DNA from: Siderastrea siderea
Taxonomy: Eukaryota; Cnidaria; Anthozoa; Scleractinia; Rhizangiidae
Direction of reading: 5' to 3'
Assembly (NCBI GenBank): GCA_964030785.1
Contig: OZ034967.1
Span: 66,241,413 to 66,305,412, forward strand
DNA: 64,000 bases
Shown here: positions 1-13,400 of the stretch, piece after piece
Numbering within the stretch: position 1 is the stretch's first letter
Layout of the letters: each line of letters opens with the position of its first letter
The notes under the pieces: model-generated
Seen by the model: the letters and a program-made list of their open reading frames with translations, nothing else
What the model was told of the DNA's origin: nothing
Databases searched by the model: none
Position numbers and translations under genes: made by a program

Positions 1-1278
1 ACGATAATTATCCTGAGAATAATACTCGATAAGAAATTGGGAGAGAAAGAATGTACATATGAGATTTAAAATGTTGGAATAAATCACAGGGCCGCCCACG
101 TACAAACTGTGTGACCGTTTGTATATTTCCCGTTGTTAGAAACCTTTCGGTTTTCCCATACATTCCCTTATAATTTTGAAACTACAAACGTCACAGTCTG
201 TTTGGGCCCCCCGTGAATAAATGTTTCATCAGAATTGAAACAAATGCTTGATTACTCATATTGATCTTCACACTAGGTGCCAGCTAGTCTAAGCATATCG
301 CACATTAAACACAGAAATCGCATTAATTTGAAGAAGATTCAGTGTCTTGTTATACTTAGATACTTTACTTACTAAAAGTCTGAAAGCTGCCCGTTACCTT
401 CAAAAGCAATTAATTACTTCAGCAACATGTATGAATGTTTAAGTCATAAAAAGCGTCAGAGTTCACATTTTAATTGAAAACCATGCAAATATTCCGACTC
501 TTAAAAGTTTTGTGAACTTTAGTAGTCTAAGAGCTGCTGCACTCCTGAAACCGATAAATAACTTTAGCATCTATGAATTTAAAGTCATGAGATCAGCAAT
601 GCCAAAAAGTCCAATCGCATATAAGTGTCACCCTTTCTGAAATTTTGTGGCGGTATTGTTTGCAACTGTACTTATTTTGTTTCCTATATCATTGAAAATA
701 GACAAGCTCAAGTACATAATCCTGACAGTTCAAAGACTTCAAGTTTATGCAAAAACATGTATCATTTGCCCGTCTCAAAGTTAATCTTCATAATCACTCT
801 TGAACGTATTTACATTGGCGAAAGCGAAGACTAAACAAAGGCGGTGTAGCCTGTTTGGCGCGATACTGAAAAATCAAAATCTTTTGAACTATGTATTATT
901 TTCTTGTCAATTAACGTAACTTCTTCAATGTCCGATCTCTGTCTCTTAATGGACAAAAAAAAGACGTCTCAGAATAAAATAAGGAATGAAAAATAGTGAC
1001 TGCTAAGATACAATGTTCTCCTAACACATGCTTAATTCAAATAACCCATGAAAAATATAATGCAATTATATGTTACATGCAATAACGCTTTTTCCTTTTG
1101 ATTTTAATTTGCACTTCGCTTTGGGCCATTCACTTTTGCTGATTACTTTTCCGACAAGAGCTAATGTCACAATTTAACTTCTCTTAATTTAAACAAATCA
1201 CTCACAGTCAGTTTCACTAGATATTCAAAACGAGTGGATTTTACACAAAAATGAGGCGTTTAGTTGAAAACGTCATGA
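1..1278. other. Non-coding stretch upstream of the GPCR gene
   Basis: AT-rich DNA with no recognisable exon, RNA gene or repeat structure. The short open frames here have no family-like motifs. The promoter of the downstream GPCR should lie in the last few hundred bases, but I see no convincing TATA box or initiator that would let me place it. Confidence 0.5.
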
Positions 1279-2316
1279 ATGTTATTCAATTCATCTGAGT
1301 TGCTGATCATGGCATCTGAGTCAGATATCATCAAGGCTTCCATCTTGGGGCTCATCTCGCTTGTGGCTGTGGTGGGTAATACCATTGTATCCTATGTCTT
1401 GATTAAGCGCCGTAAAATTCTTCTCAAAAACCGTGCGACTTATCAGTTTATTCTCAACTTGACTCTTTTGGATCTTATAATTGGTGTGCTCCTTTGCCCA
1501 TTCGAATTTGCAAGAGAGCTTCTGGGTTCATGGGTTTTTGGAACAACTCTTTGTAAAATCGTCGAGTTCGTTGAAGTCTCGACGTCGGGTACAGTAGTTA
1601 TCACTCAGGCATTGATTGCAGTTGATCGATATCGTAACTTAGCGCACCCTCATCTGCCTAAACTCAAAGAAAAGCATGTGAGGCAAATGATAGTTTTGTC
1701 ATGGGTCGTACCCGCTATCGTTTCCACTCCATTTTTGTACATGGTGAATGTTGCTGATGTAAATTCCCAAGAAATATGCACACCGCTTGCCATTCCTATG
1801 CCATGGCTAGACAAAGTATACGAAGCTGTCGAGTTTCTGGTGTTGTTCTTTTCTCCATCCTGCGTAATATGCTGCTGTTACTATCACGTGATCCTCTTGG
1901 CATATGGCAGCACAGACAGGGGAGAGACACCAACAGCAGAAATTTCCCTTCGACGATGCCAAAAGCGTGTGACGAAAACAGCGTGCGTGATCGTTGGTGC
2001 TTTTATAATCTGTTGGTCTCCGACATTTGTGTTGAGCATTTGGCGAATTGCCTCCGGAACGGACAGTGTGCATCATGGTCATCTGTTGTATGAGATTGCC
2101 TTTTTCGGAGGACTTGTCAATGAAGCCACCAACCCCATAATTTACACTGCATATGACAGGACCATGAATGTTCGTCAGTTCATCCAATGTGGCTACCGCA
2201 TCTCTAACGACGGTATTACAAACGGCGAAACTGTATCGAGCAACAGACCTCTCGAACGAAACTGTGACAATGTTAGAAATGCTACAAGGCAATTGTCTTT
2301 AGCTGTACAAGAATAA
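1279..2316 (+). CDS. Class A (rhodopsin-family) G-protein-coupled receptor, single exon
   Basis: Intact 345-residue seven-helix plasma-membrane receptor expected to couple extracellular ligand binding to heterotrimeric G proteins. Visible class A marks: GN in helix 1 (VVGNTI), an LxxLD-type helix 2 (LTLLDLI), Cys before helix 3 (TLCK) that can pair with a Cys in loop 2 (EICTP), DRY at residues 116-118, Trp in helix 4 (LSWVVP), CWSP in helix 6 and NPIIY at 285-289 in helix 7, followed by a short tail with a possible palmitoylation Cys (FIQCG). An NSS glycosylation sequon lies at residue 4. The first ATG is used; a second at residue 11 (MASESD) is an alternative start. Length and intronless structure fit the large intronless GPCR expansions of cnidarians. 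The ligand cannot be named; peptide or amine type are both possible. No lesions are seen. Confidence 0.93.
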   Translation: MLFNSSELLIMASESDIIKASILGLISLVAVVGNTIVSYVLIKRRKILLKNRATYQFILNLTLLDLIIGVLLCPFEFARELLGSWVFGTTLCKIVEFVEVSTSGTVVITQALIAVDRYRNLAHPHLPKLKEKHVRQMIVLSWVVPAIVSTPFLYMVNVADVNSQEICTPLAIPMPWLDKVYEAVEFLVLFFSPSCVICCCYYHVILLAYGSTDRGETPTAEISLRRCQKRVTKTACVIVGAFIICWSPTFVLSIWRIASGTDSVHHGHLLYEIAFFGGLVNEATNPIIYTAYDRTMNVRQFIQCGYRISNDGITNGETVSSNRPLERNCDNVRNATRQLSLAVQE

Positions 2317-2317
2317 A
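2312..2317 (+). promoter_or_regulatory. AATAAA polyadenylation signal overlapping the GPCR stop codon
   Basis: The stop codon TAA of the GPCR (2314-2316) lies inside a perfect AATAAA hexamer. If used, cleavage would follow within about 30 bases and leave an extremely short 3' UTR. Use of this site is inference; a more distal signal is equally possible. Confidence 0.35.
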
Positions 2318-4331
2318 AACTGTTGTTTGGCAGTTCGGTTCAGTCCTAATGTACTCTGTAGAGCGCCCAGTTTCGCAAGCATCAAGAATACCGTAAAATC
2401 ACGATTATAAGCCCCGGTTTATACAGCTTCATAAGGGAGTTTTTGTAGACAAGCACAAAATATTGTGTTAGTGAACCATTATTTTAGTCAATTTTAGTGC
2501 TTCAGGGCATTCGTTTTAGCGAATAGCAAACATTCTTGCAACAAGGCTCTTCTTAATGCTGTATGCCGTTTCGCCCGAGAAAACTTGTTTCACAATTGAG
2601 TTGGGATTTTGCATGACAATCACCACCTTGTGAAAGCTAGGAGCTAGGAAATAACGTTTAGAATGCCTCGAGTAGAATTCCGGCGGTTTATCGCATAAAA
2701 GTTAGTTTTTTTTGGTATATTAAGTATTTTATTTAAGCTGAATATGAATCTTATCACAGAAACAAAGAACTCGACTTAAACTATGAGGGGCTCAGAAGAG
2801 AGCGAGTCAAAACGTCGAATTGCCCCTGTAAAACAACAACAACAACAACAGCAACGACGACAACAACAAAAATACCGTAAAAGTGTGTTTCAGAACCCGA
2901 GGATCATTCAAATAAACTGCAAAAAACATCCAATGTTTTTGGTACGGGATCTATTTTGTTGCATTTTTGGGTAGCCAAATTGGCCTCTGGCCGCGTCTGC
3001 AGTTATGAAAGTCGACATTTAATATTAACCATTAACGGCGACTTGCATGAATTGCTTGCATCCCTGGAGGTTGTTTTTTTTCTCACGGAGCGAAGCTCGG
3101 AATCTTAATTGTTACGTGGCTTTAGCGAGTCATGGGCAAACAGCTGGAAACGTCTAGTCTATATATGTACATAAGCGAAAGCCCAATTTTGTGAGGCTGG
3201 TTTGCAGGGCCAATATTAAAGCTGTAAACGCTATTATTAAATTTGGAATAACTGCAGAGAAATTAGAAGACGATCTGTCTGCAAAAACAACAACAACAAC
3301 AAAAGTAGCTAAGTGGCTGCGTCGCTGTCCGTTTGTTTACATTTCCTTCGGTTTGAGCTCTCAATCCATGAGTACCTACGAAAATTGCCATATTAAAGTC
3401 AAATAAAAGTGCATACGTTTTTTATTCACACAGTAACATATTCAGCTCTCTACATTTGAGATAGTTTTACCAATAGTACATTTCAAATCATCGATAATAC
3501 GTTTAATGCATGCATATTTACGGTAAACGACCCGTATTAGCTACAAACAATTGCAAAATTGTTGAGACATTCTCCTAAAAACTTGGATTACCAACTGAAA
3601 ACGCACTCTTGAAAACAAATGGAAAACTTTAATACATTTCTGAACCCCCTCCCCCTTTCAATATTGTTGCTTGTTACTTTGAAAATCATAACTAAATCCA
3701 TAACAACATTGATAAGGGGGAAGGGGGGTAAATGTGTATTGACTATAACAATGTCCAAATTGACCGGAAATACAGCGAGTGTCTCACTCCTTTTGCAATT
3801 GCTTGTAGTATACTTTATATATAATATATTAACAAGGTTTGAAGGAAATAGATTTTCGTAACCTCTTTGGTGTCCTTTATGTGGAGAAAACTAATGAGGC
3901 TTTGACTCGTAATTTGTAACCTGGTTTTAAACCTGTTCTTTTACTTGCAACAACAACAAAAAAATCTTTGTACTCCTTAAATTATTTCTTCTAAATATGT
4001 AACCCTTATTGAAAACATAAAGGCTGTAGATACTTGATCTGAACCTAATAAGTTGTTAGTTTTGTTGGATATGTTTTTCGCCGGCAATCCTCATAAATTT
4101 TCAAAGCACACTAAATTTTTGCCTCAGAATTACGTTATCATTATAAGTACAACGGAAAAACTGTAGAATATCATGTTCGTAACCAAGTTTACATTGCTCT
4201 GTTCTATTTTTTTGGCACCTAAATATTTTTGATCTGTTATCCAAATCGAAGAAGTTAAAGGATTACATATTGCCATTTTCTCATCCACAGAAGGTTCACT
4301 TAAAATGATCATATAAACAATATAGTCTTGG
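2318..4331. other. Region between the GPCR and the GABA-B-like gene
   Basis: No coding exon seen. Two short CAA microsatellites occur at 2833-2870 and 3285-3301. The part near 4331 should hold the 3' UTR of the minus-strand receptor gene; a minus-strand AATAAA can be read near 3420, about 0.9 kb past the stop, but I cannot tell whether it is used. Confidence 0.45.
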
Positions 4332-4403
4332 TCACACGATGCAGCTTGGTTTTGGTTTAAACTGAAAGATATTTGAAGCTGCTTGGCGCCTTTCCTTTTG
4401 CAA
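4332..4403 (-). CDS. GABA-B-like receptor exon 17: C-terminus and stop
   Basis: 23 codons plus TGA, entering in phase 0 after a strong TTTTTTTCAG acceptor. Continues the coiled coil (LQKERRQAASN) and ends with a short basic tail. The exact match of phase and coiled-coil register to exon 16 supports it as the last exon. Confidence 0.8.
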   Translation of the reverse strand: MQKERRQAASNIFQFKPKPSCIV

Positions 4404-7400
4404 CTGAAAAAAAGAGATGATAAGTAATAAGTGGAGTACAATTCAGGGAGTACCGAGCGCATAGCACGAGGACGATTTGAAATTACTAGCACAGTTACCC
4501 CTGAATTGTACGACACGAAGCCCAGTTACCAATTAATCGTATCTATAACAAAATGCGAGATTAGAAAATCTACGTGCCCTTTGGGGATATATTTTTAATT
4601 GTCAGTTTTGCAAGCAGTGGTGAAACAGCTATCAAAAGGATCCATTTCAGTGCACCTGATTGACGAGCTCGTAGCGTAGTTGTGCGAAGACTGCTATCCA
4701 GTTACAAAAAGTTCAAATTGGACAGCTGTATTTGGACACCCACGTGATCACTCTCCAGTTATGCATCAAATAGCCGCGCGGAGAACCAATCATAATGGAG
4801 CATTTTATCGTAGATGCGATCAAATGTAAAATAATATTTATTTAGCCACAGCTGAGTGGATTTAAGCCAGAATTACCTGCAAACACCCCTTTTGCCGAAG
4901 ACGATTAAGTTTTGTAGGTCTGGACTAGGAGGGTGAAATTTAATAACCTGTCTACTCCATCAACCAGAGTCAGACTGGGCCTGTGTCTTGGTCTTCTATG
5001 TAGTTGCCATGGTAACATATCGTACCAGCTCATTCCCACATAAATTTCAGGAGAAGACGCTAAGTTTGGTGGCTTTGGCTTGCATATTGAAAACGTTATA
5101 GTGTTTTTAAAAAATGGTGCAGCCAGACTCCCACCCCCCCCCCCCCAGTTACCCCCCTGTTTGATTGCCACCATCTTACCTCGTCTAACAAACCCTGTAG
5201 TCGTTTCACCTCCTTCTGGAGTTCTTTGTTATTCAGGCTGCCAGGACAGCCATTTAAATCCTTGCTACCATATGCTATTCCATTCGTTGGTAATCTATCC
5301 AACACTTCTTCATTGCTGCTTTTCTTCAGAGATCTCATCTGCAAAAAAAGCAAACAGCTACACAATTAATAGCTAAGAATGTTTAAACTTTGATAATTAC
5401 ACCTTCTAAGAAACAGTTAAGATCCAGGGTAGTTTAAGTTGTTTGCAGAAATTACTCAAGTTTTTTGAAGTTTGTGTGAATTATTAAAATAAAATAAAAG
5501 AAACAGAAGAATACGTCTCATCTCGTCATTCTATCAACCACAGGCAACTCGTTTAAGCGCTTTGGAGTCGCATTTTACCAGCTTAGGAGCGCGTTCTCGT
5601 TATTTCATCGGCGAAAATATGTTGAAAAATTGTCCAGAAACTACTCAACCACTTCTCTTATTGGCTAGAACCATGGTTCGCGTATGAACTATAGTAGAAA
5701 ACAGTAGGTCACGGCAATGGGAGCCGTTATTTCCAGCCGTGAGAAACGTGTTAATAAGCCTTAAATGAGCTTTCTTGTTGGATAAAAAAGATATTAGCGC
5801 GAAATTCAAATAGTTGCAGGAAAATTACAAAGGCCTAGAATTCAACAAAGGCGTCCAAATTCGCTGAATAGTTTGTTTAAATAAAGATCTTTATGGACGC
5901 AAAGGGGAACCATGGGTTTTTAAAGATGATGCGACCGAAAGCGATATTTTGCCTTGCTTTCGTCGTAACTTTGACAGTTTCATCAATTATTTACTCTCAT
6001 TTCATTGTTTTGTGCAATTACGCGGTATTTTGGATCTGGTTTGAGGCAAAACCACGCCACGAAATCATCCTCGGAGACCCAGAGGCAGATAGTCGGGCAG
6101 ATAGTCGGAGAGAGAAGCAAATAAAACGGGCGAAATAGGTGCGAGCGAAAAATCACAAGACGGGCGGGAACAAGAAAAATTTGTGCTCAATCAGAATTTG
6201 TGCTCAATCAGAATTTGTGCTCAATCAGAAGCAAGAACGCAAATGAGCTTTTGAACTGGTCTGTTAAAGGTATCCTCCCAGGGGCTGTTCCCACCCGTCT
6301 TGTAAACTTTCGCTCGCACCAGGCTTCAGCTCGCACCTATTTCGCCGGTTTTATCTGCCTCTCGCCCCGACCATCTTGCCCTTGGGTCTCCGAGGATGGC
6401 CATGAAATATGACAAACACCGTGAAATTTTGACTACGAAGTTCGTAAATAAAGTCCACTATCTAGCAATTTTTTCACTAGCTAGTTAAATGGTTTTTAAA
6501 TCTTAACCTTTGAAATTTTTTTTCCCAACTCTAAAACATAAAGCTTTCACAAGAGTAGTTAAGTGAGAAACCCCGAAAAAATCTCAACACGCAACCGCAA
6601 TCAATGTTGAATGATCATGTAGGTAAACCTCCGCGTCCGCGAGCGTACAATATGCAACACTTCGGTCATAAACTTTCTGGAAGTTCGAAAAACACAGAAG
6701 ATACTCAACAAGTATGGTTTTTCAAGTTTTATTTCAAAGTAAAACTTAGATTATTTAAACCAAATTTCAGAGCATTCGAAATCTCACATTACGCTTTGGT
6801 TTATATTGTGGTGATCTCGCAAACTAAAAACAAAAACTACTGACCTGTGCACGTTCGATACGTGTATTTACGAGTTGAACCTTCAAATCCGCTTTAGTGC
6901 ACATGCGCTAGCTACACAAAGGTTTCTCTTCCGATCATTGTTTATACCAGCACATGGCACATGATTGCCCATAAGATGGAACTCGCTCGCTTTCGTAGCA
7001 TCAACAACGACTTCAGTGTCGCCAAAACCCTATTGAGAATGGAATATACGACAACGCACTGCTGGAAAAGGCATCCTCCACCAGAATTGCTCACGTACTA
7101 CGAAAATACAAGGAACTTTGAACCTATATGTCTAGCTGCGGTGAAGAAATAGATGCGTCCAAGATGGCGGCTACAGATCCAGTACCTGCTCTTCAGCCGT
7201 TACCATGGTTCGCCACATAGGATCGTGACGAAAATTTTGTGACGGAGAGAGCAATAGGTATAGTCCATGTCTGGAACGTAAAAGTACTTTTTGTGCAATT
7301 TTTTGGCCTGTTTATCACGATTTTTCTTATTTCAGCCAATCACGTAGCCGTATCTTAAATTACTTAATTGGAAACAGACACCGGACGTGCTCCTGCTGCG

Positions 7401-10400
7401 TTGCCGCTGTTCACTATCGTTCTTACGCGAACCATTACCAACATTTTTACTTGGAATTTGATCATTCTGGTGATGCTGGTGATGTTCTGTTTATGTATTT
7501 AGTGGGTATCCAAATGCTCCCAGAATGCAGGAAATAGCATCTTTGGGAACACAAAATTTCAAATTTTCTCGGGGGGGGAGGGGGGAGGGCATGCCCCCGA
7601 ACCTCCCTAAAGGGTGCGCATGATACAGAAATCCTGGATTCACCTCCTGAAATTTAAGGTGTTGTTAAATTGTTGCAAAGTTTTTGTTTTAGTTTATGTT
7701 GCTGTTGTTGCATTATTTTTTTGTCCTAAACATTGCCTAAAGGCCCGTTTACACATGCCATTTTTTGTGCAATTTTTGTCGTGCTCTCTAATGCAACTTT
7801 AGTCGCAAGTGTAAACTAGCAGCAAGTTTCGCTGCCATTTCAATGCGATATTGCTGCAATTTCCCGCAAATCGCCGTCAAGTTGCATCAAGTTTCGAACA
7901 TGTTCGAAACCTCTGCGATATCGCCGCGACAAAATGCACAGAAATCTCCGCTAGTTTACACTTGCAATTTTTATCGCGAGCTCGAGCGCGACAAAAATTG
8001 CATTGAAAAGTGTGACAAAAATTGCGCAAAAAATCGCATATGTAAACGGCCTTAAGGAAGCACTGCCTACATTGCACATGCGCAGAGAGACAGTTATAAA
8101 ATGGGCTTGAAAGGCCTGCACGACTCCTACTTCACGTTTTCGTACGCTTCGCCTTACATGTCTCGGTCTTTCGACCAATTTTGCTTCTTGTATGTTTGTA
8201 GTGGGTTTAGTAAGGAGGATTTTTAAATGGTTACTGTATTGAGCCATCTCAACTTAAACGTCGCATTTTTAGACTTTATCTCGAGGTCATATCGATCGTT
8301 GGATTCTTGCGGCTTGCGCGCACTTTTTGTTATTCTCAGTTAAATTTGACCTTGGATCGTTTGTTAAGCGACTAAATGTGGTTTCCCTGCCGCTTTCGGC
8401 ATACTAGGTACGTTGAGTCTGGCTCGTTTAGGAACTTGATACTGTTTTTCAGCCTCTCATGTTTGTAGTTGTGACAATAAAGGATCTGAAATATTATCTG
8501 TAACGTAATGAGTTAATTTCCCTGCTGATGTTTGTAACGCTGGGCCCAGCTTATTTGTATAATTCTCTCGCAGGATATTGTGTTTCGCATCACGGAGTGT
8601 GACCTATAGACCTTTTTCTTCATGAAATTAAACTGAAGTTGTAGCTTCTTTCTAGCTATGTAACATGTAATAGATGACTGAACTCTGCTTCAGTCAAACA
8701 TATGTGAGTAAGCTCCTCTTGAAACTGAGTTTCGTGTCTAGGAGCTTTATATCTTTCCTCCTGTTTTTGTGCATGCCAATATGTACAGGCAAGACCATGG
8801 TTTCGACCCTCCACATGGGTCTCATCAGTCGCCGGGATTGGCTTTGTGAGTTGCTCTTTATACAAGCTCTTGTACTTTGCGAGAATGACAAAACATTCTG
8901 TTTGGCATAAGTTATCCGTTGTGTATTTATACCCACTGTGCGGATCGAAAATCCTGTATTGCTATTGGCTATCCAAAAGGAGCCAACTGTCAGATGTGGT
9001 TTTCGATCCTTTTCCGTTTGAAGCTTGCGTGTGTTCGTCTTTGTTCTGTGTTTTTGAAATTTAAACACTCTATCTTTGTTTGAATGAGGAGTTGACCGTT
9101 ATCTGATTTGCCGCGTACACTGCTTTTTTTATTCTTGCATAAACTGCAGGGTAGTTGCTTTGAATATGGTACGCGTTGTCCTTCTACTCCTCTGTGATAT
9201 TTACTGAGTGCTGATTTTTGACACATTTGCTTTATAATTTGGCGGCATTAGTTCTAAGTCTTAAGCACGTTTGTGAACGGTGTGAATGAGGAGTTATAAG
9301 TTATCAGGTGCGCACATAATTTCTGCATAATCGGCAGCGTACATTTAAGTATGGTGCGCTTTGTTTCGATGTTTTCTCCTCTACGATGTTTTGTTCAAGT
9401 GCTAACATATCGTGCTACTCACATGAAGCAGAACGGGGCCTCCCTGAAAACAATCAATCACAGTTATAAAATGGGGTTGGGAGGCCTGCACGACTCCTAC
9501 TTCACGTTTTCGTACGCTTCGCCTTACATGTCTCGGTCTTTCGACCAATTTTGCTTCTTGTATGTTTGTAGTGGGTTTAGTAAGGAGAATTTTTAAATGG
9601 TTACTGAATTGAGCCATTTCAACTTAAACGTCGCATTTTTAGACTTTATCTCGAGGTCATATCGATCTTTTTCTGATAACCGTTGGATTCTTGCGGCTTG
9701 CGCGCACTCCTGTTATTCTCAGTTAAATTTGACCTCGGATCGTTTGTTAAGTGACTAAATGTGGTTTCTATGCCGCTTTCGGCATACTAGGTACGTTGAG
9801 TCTGGCCCGTTTAGGAACTTGATACTGTTTTTTTTAGATGGATGGCTTGACGGACGGATGGACGAATGAAAGCATACATAGATATAGATGAATGGATGCA
9901 TGCATGCATGCTGCATGCGTGCATGAATGGATAGATGAATGCCTGCACGCATGCATGCATGGATGCATGGTCTACGGATGGATGCAGGGATAGATTATAT
10001 CAATAACAATAACTATGTATGATATCTCAAATATATCAACCGTGCTTATTTAATTTATAGGTGATAAATGTGGAAGTATACAATGTGCATGTTATTTAAA
10101 ATGACATTCAATGAACAAACCTTTGGAACGAAGACGAGGCATAGCGTCAGAGTAGTGCAAAATATTATACAGATTGCAATTATGTAAAAGGAGATTTCAT
10201 GTTTTTGGCTGTCACTATATAATGCCACTGGAACTCCTATCGTACAGACTATAAAAACATTGTACACAGCCATACCTGTCGATAAATCAGTAAAATGGAA
10301 ACTGTAATCACCTGAGACAACGATTATCTAAGCTATCATTTCAAACAACGACTAACAACACCTTTCATGACATCATCGAGCATCATTAAAAATGGTGGCC

Positions 10401-13400
10401 AAACATCAGTAACATGCTAAAGTCAACAATTTAGACCGTTGCACCATTGTGTTCAGGTCCTCAGGGTGGGTGCTCCTAGGAGAGCAGCGCTGTAAACGAT
10501 CGTGTTTGAATTTAAAGCGCAACGAAGTATCTCCCACAAATGATTCGTCAACTTTCTCCTCCAAGGGAAAAGAGGGACACCCAAATCAATTGTTCTCCTT
10601 TAAAGTAACAATATTTAGCAGGTTTCTACAGGTATACAAGTTGTGGTTATTATAAAGACATAAGTTTTATAGCCGAGCAGTTCACCATTTAGGATCTTTG
10701 TCTGTGATTTTCGTGGAAGGAGGCAACGTATAAGAGTATAACCACAATTCATCCAAACCGCCGGAGTGTTAGCATGACATGATGTGGAATTTAACAGAAC
10801 ATACAGTTGACTCCCGGTAACTCGAACCCTCGGTAACTCGAAGCTCGCGCTAACTCGAACCAAAATTGATTTCCCCTGGATTTGCTTGATACATTTAATT
10901 TAATTTTATCCTCAAGAATTCGAACCCTCGATAACTCGAACCTCCCGCTAACTCGAAGTGACTTCCTATTCCCTTCAGGTTATTTTCTTTATAATTTCAC
11001 CCTCGATCACTCGAACCTCGTTTGTCAAAGTGTAATGAGAAAAAACATACTCCATAACACAGAATTTATTTTGAAACAATTTTCGAAAAATAGAGCAGCA
11101 TTGTAGTTTTGAAGTGTCTAATTGTTCTCTGTGTCAATTCTTTAGTTTCCTGGTGTTTTTGTACACAAAACATGTCAGTTCTTCCTGTGAGAATACATGT
11201 GATAAGTGGTGTCAGCAGGATCCCATCCCTCGATAACTCGAACTCCTGATAACTCGAACCTGTTTTGATTTCCCTTGAAGGTTCGAGTTATCGTGAGTCA
11301 ACTGTATTTCAGGCTTACATCTTACTCAAACAGAAATGTGTACCCCTGATTATAGCACATGACTGTAGAGATTACTCACCGATGTAGTGCGAATCGTTAA
11401 GTGTCGCTATTTTAACCTTTCGTGTCTCCCACGCTAAAAACAACCCAAATACGAGAAGAATTCCCTTGAAACCATACACTAACAGCAACCAAAGAAATGA
11501 ATTGTTCGTTGTGCAATAGTAGATCATAGGCCTGTAAATAATTTCTGCATTTTGTCCTTCATCCTAGAAAACAGAAATTGCAAATTCAGTGGAGGATAAG
11601 GAAACATTTTTTTTTTCAAATTTTATATATATCTAGGTGGTAAATTAACAGGCTTAAGCCAAATGGTTTATCTGGATCTTTGAAGGAATGCACGAATATA
11701 ATGTTAATGTACAAGTATATTTACCATTGTTGGTGGTTATGAGGATACATGCGTTACAAAGGAGCACATAATGAACACGTAATTTACTTGTGTCAGTTAT
11801 AAATAGTGACTAAAAAGTGTACGTTAAACCATTTCCAGTCTAGCCTGAGCTGTAAATATCAATTTTTCTCACTTTTTTTTCATTTACAGGCAACGAGAAT
11901 AGGCTAGGAACAGAAAACGTCATTTTTCATCTAACGTACAGACTATAAGCCCCAAATCTAATGTAACATGTCATGACAGCTCTTCCCTGCAAAGGAGCCT
12001 GGATTTTGGAGGTCGTGTTATCTTTTGAGTGGCAAATTGATTTCGCCATCCCCTAAAATTGCAGCAGGAAATGGTGGGAAGCGCAAAACCTACGGCAACA
12101 TAACTTATCTTCGAAGGTTTTTTCAATTTTGATATTATCCTGCTTGTCAAGTATCTCATAAGATAAAAATAAAAACGATTCTGGTGACAACTTTCTTATT
12201 TTCATTTACCTGCTAAAAAGGCCAAAATTAAAACGTTTCTCTGATGAGGCGAATCTGTTTTAGGCTAATGGAATAAAAACTAAAAAAGCTATCCATCCAT
12301 TGCCAGTTTTTGCAACTTATATCAACCCTGCATAAATTAAATTGCTGTCTACTTGAAATAACAAGCTGAGCTACCTGGTCTTTGAGAAACTTTTTATCCT
12401 TTCGTATAGGATCCACTGCTGACCAGATGATAAGGATTACAGTGTCAACAAACAGGAACACGACGATCATACCAAACAAGTGGATGTCTTTAATCACCTT
12501 AATAACATAAATACATGTCATTAGTTAACCCTTGGACTCCATGAATCTAGCGTTAAGTTGTGTAAATGTACTCGTCTCGATTTTTAAGTCCCGGTGGCTG
12601 ACATCCTCAAGTATAACCTTTGAATTAAAGCTACCGAAAAGTACTGTCAAATTGTCCTACAAATTGAATAGGTTTTCTCTGTTTTGGAGGAGGGTTAATG
12701 ACGATATAAAATAGAAGCTGATCCGCATTATCTTTTCTGATCATATGCCAAATGTGTTCGGCTGAAACAAGGTTGACTTTTCACCTCTTCTTTCATTTCG
12801 CAAAATCTTTTTAAAGTAGTAAAACTGAAACTTAGGATTTCGTTCTACTTTACCACTAACTCTTGTTAATTGTACTCCCCTCTGAAGGAGAACATTGGAA
12901 GTGCAGATAGGGTACATAAAAGAGGTGGAGAGTTAACAAAATCCTTCAAATTCTATTTGTGGGTATCTAATGAGTATGCTTCGCGATACGTTTAATAGCA
13001 TATGAATACGTTTGTCCATAGGATTCAAGGTTCAGTTAGTCGAAATAAATGGCAAAATGGTTCCACATTACGGTAATTTCTTTGGAATATATATCTAGTT
13101 TATTTATGCGTTAACAAATGTGAGACTTTGGTTGGAGGAAGGTTTAATATGGGAAGATGAATTACTAATTTTTCCCGTTGCTTGATTGGTGATCTTACTG
13201 ACACGGGAGATGGGGCAAATAGTGAAAACACGGTGGTGTTATTTACCCGTCGCCGCACTCTGAGTTTTCTTGTGATTCTGTGAACACGCCAGGTCTTTGA
13301 AAACATTGAGCCAAAGGCGATAGTAAAGCCAATATCCAAGGCTGCTACCTTTGCCTGGAAAAAGGTATAAGACGTGTGTTTCACTTGTCAGGAATCACTA

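Noticed and set aside
1807..2292. 161-codon minus-strand frame over the GPCR
   Set aside because: Shadow of the receptor coding sequence with no family features.
9835..9990. CRISPR-like or satellite array
   Set aside because: Irregular tetranucleotide microsatellite with no spacers; the DNA is eukaryotic.
12532..12714. 60-codon plus-strand frame next to exon 13
   Set aside because: No family features and lies in the intron and on the antisense side of the receptor gene.
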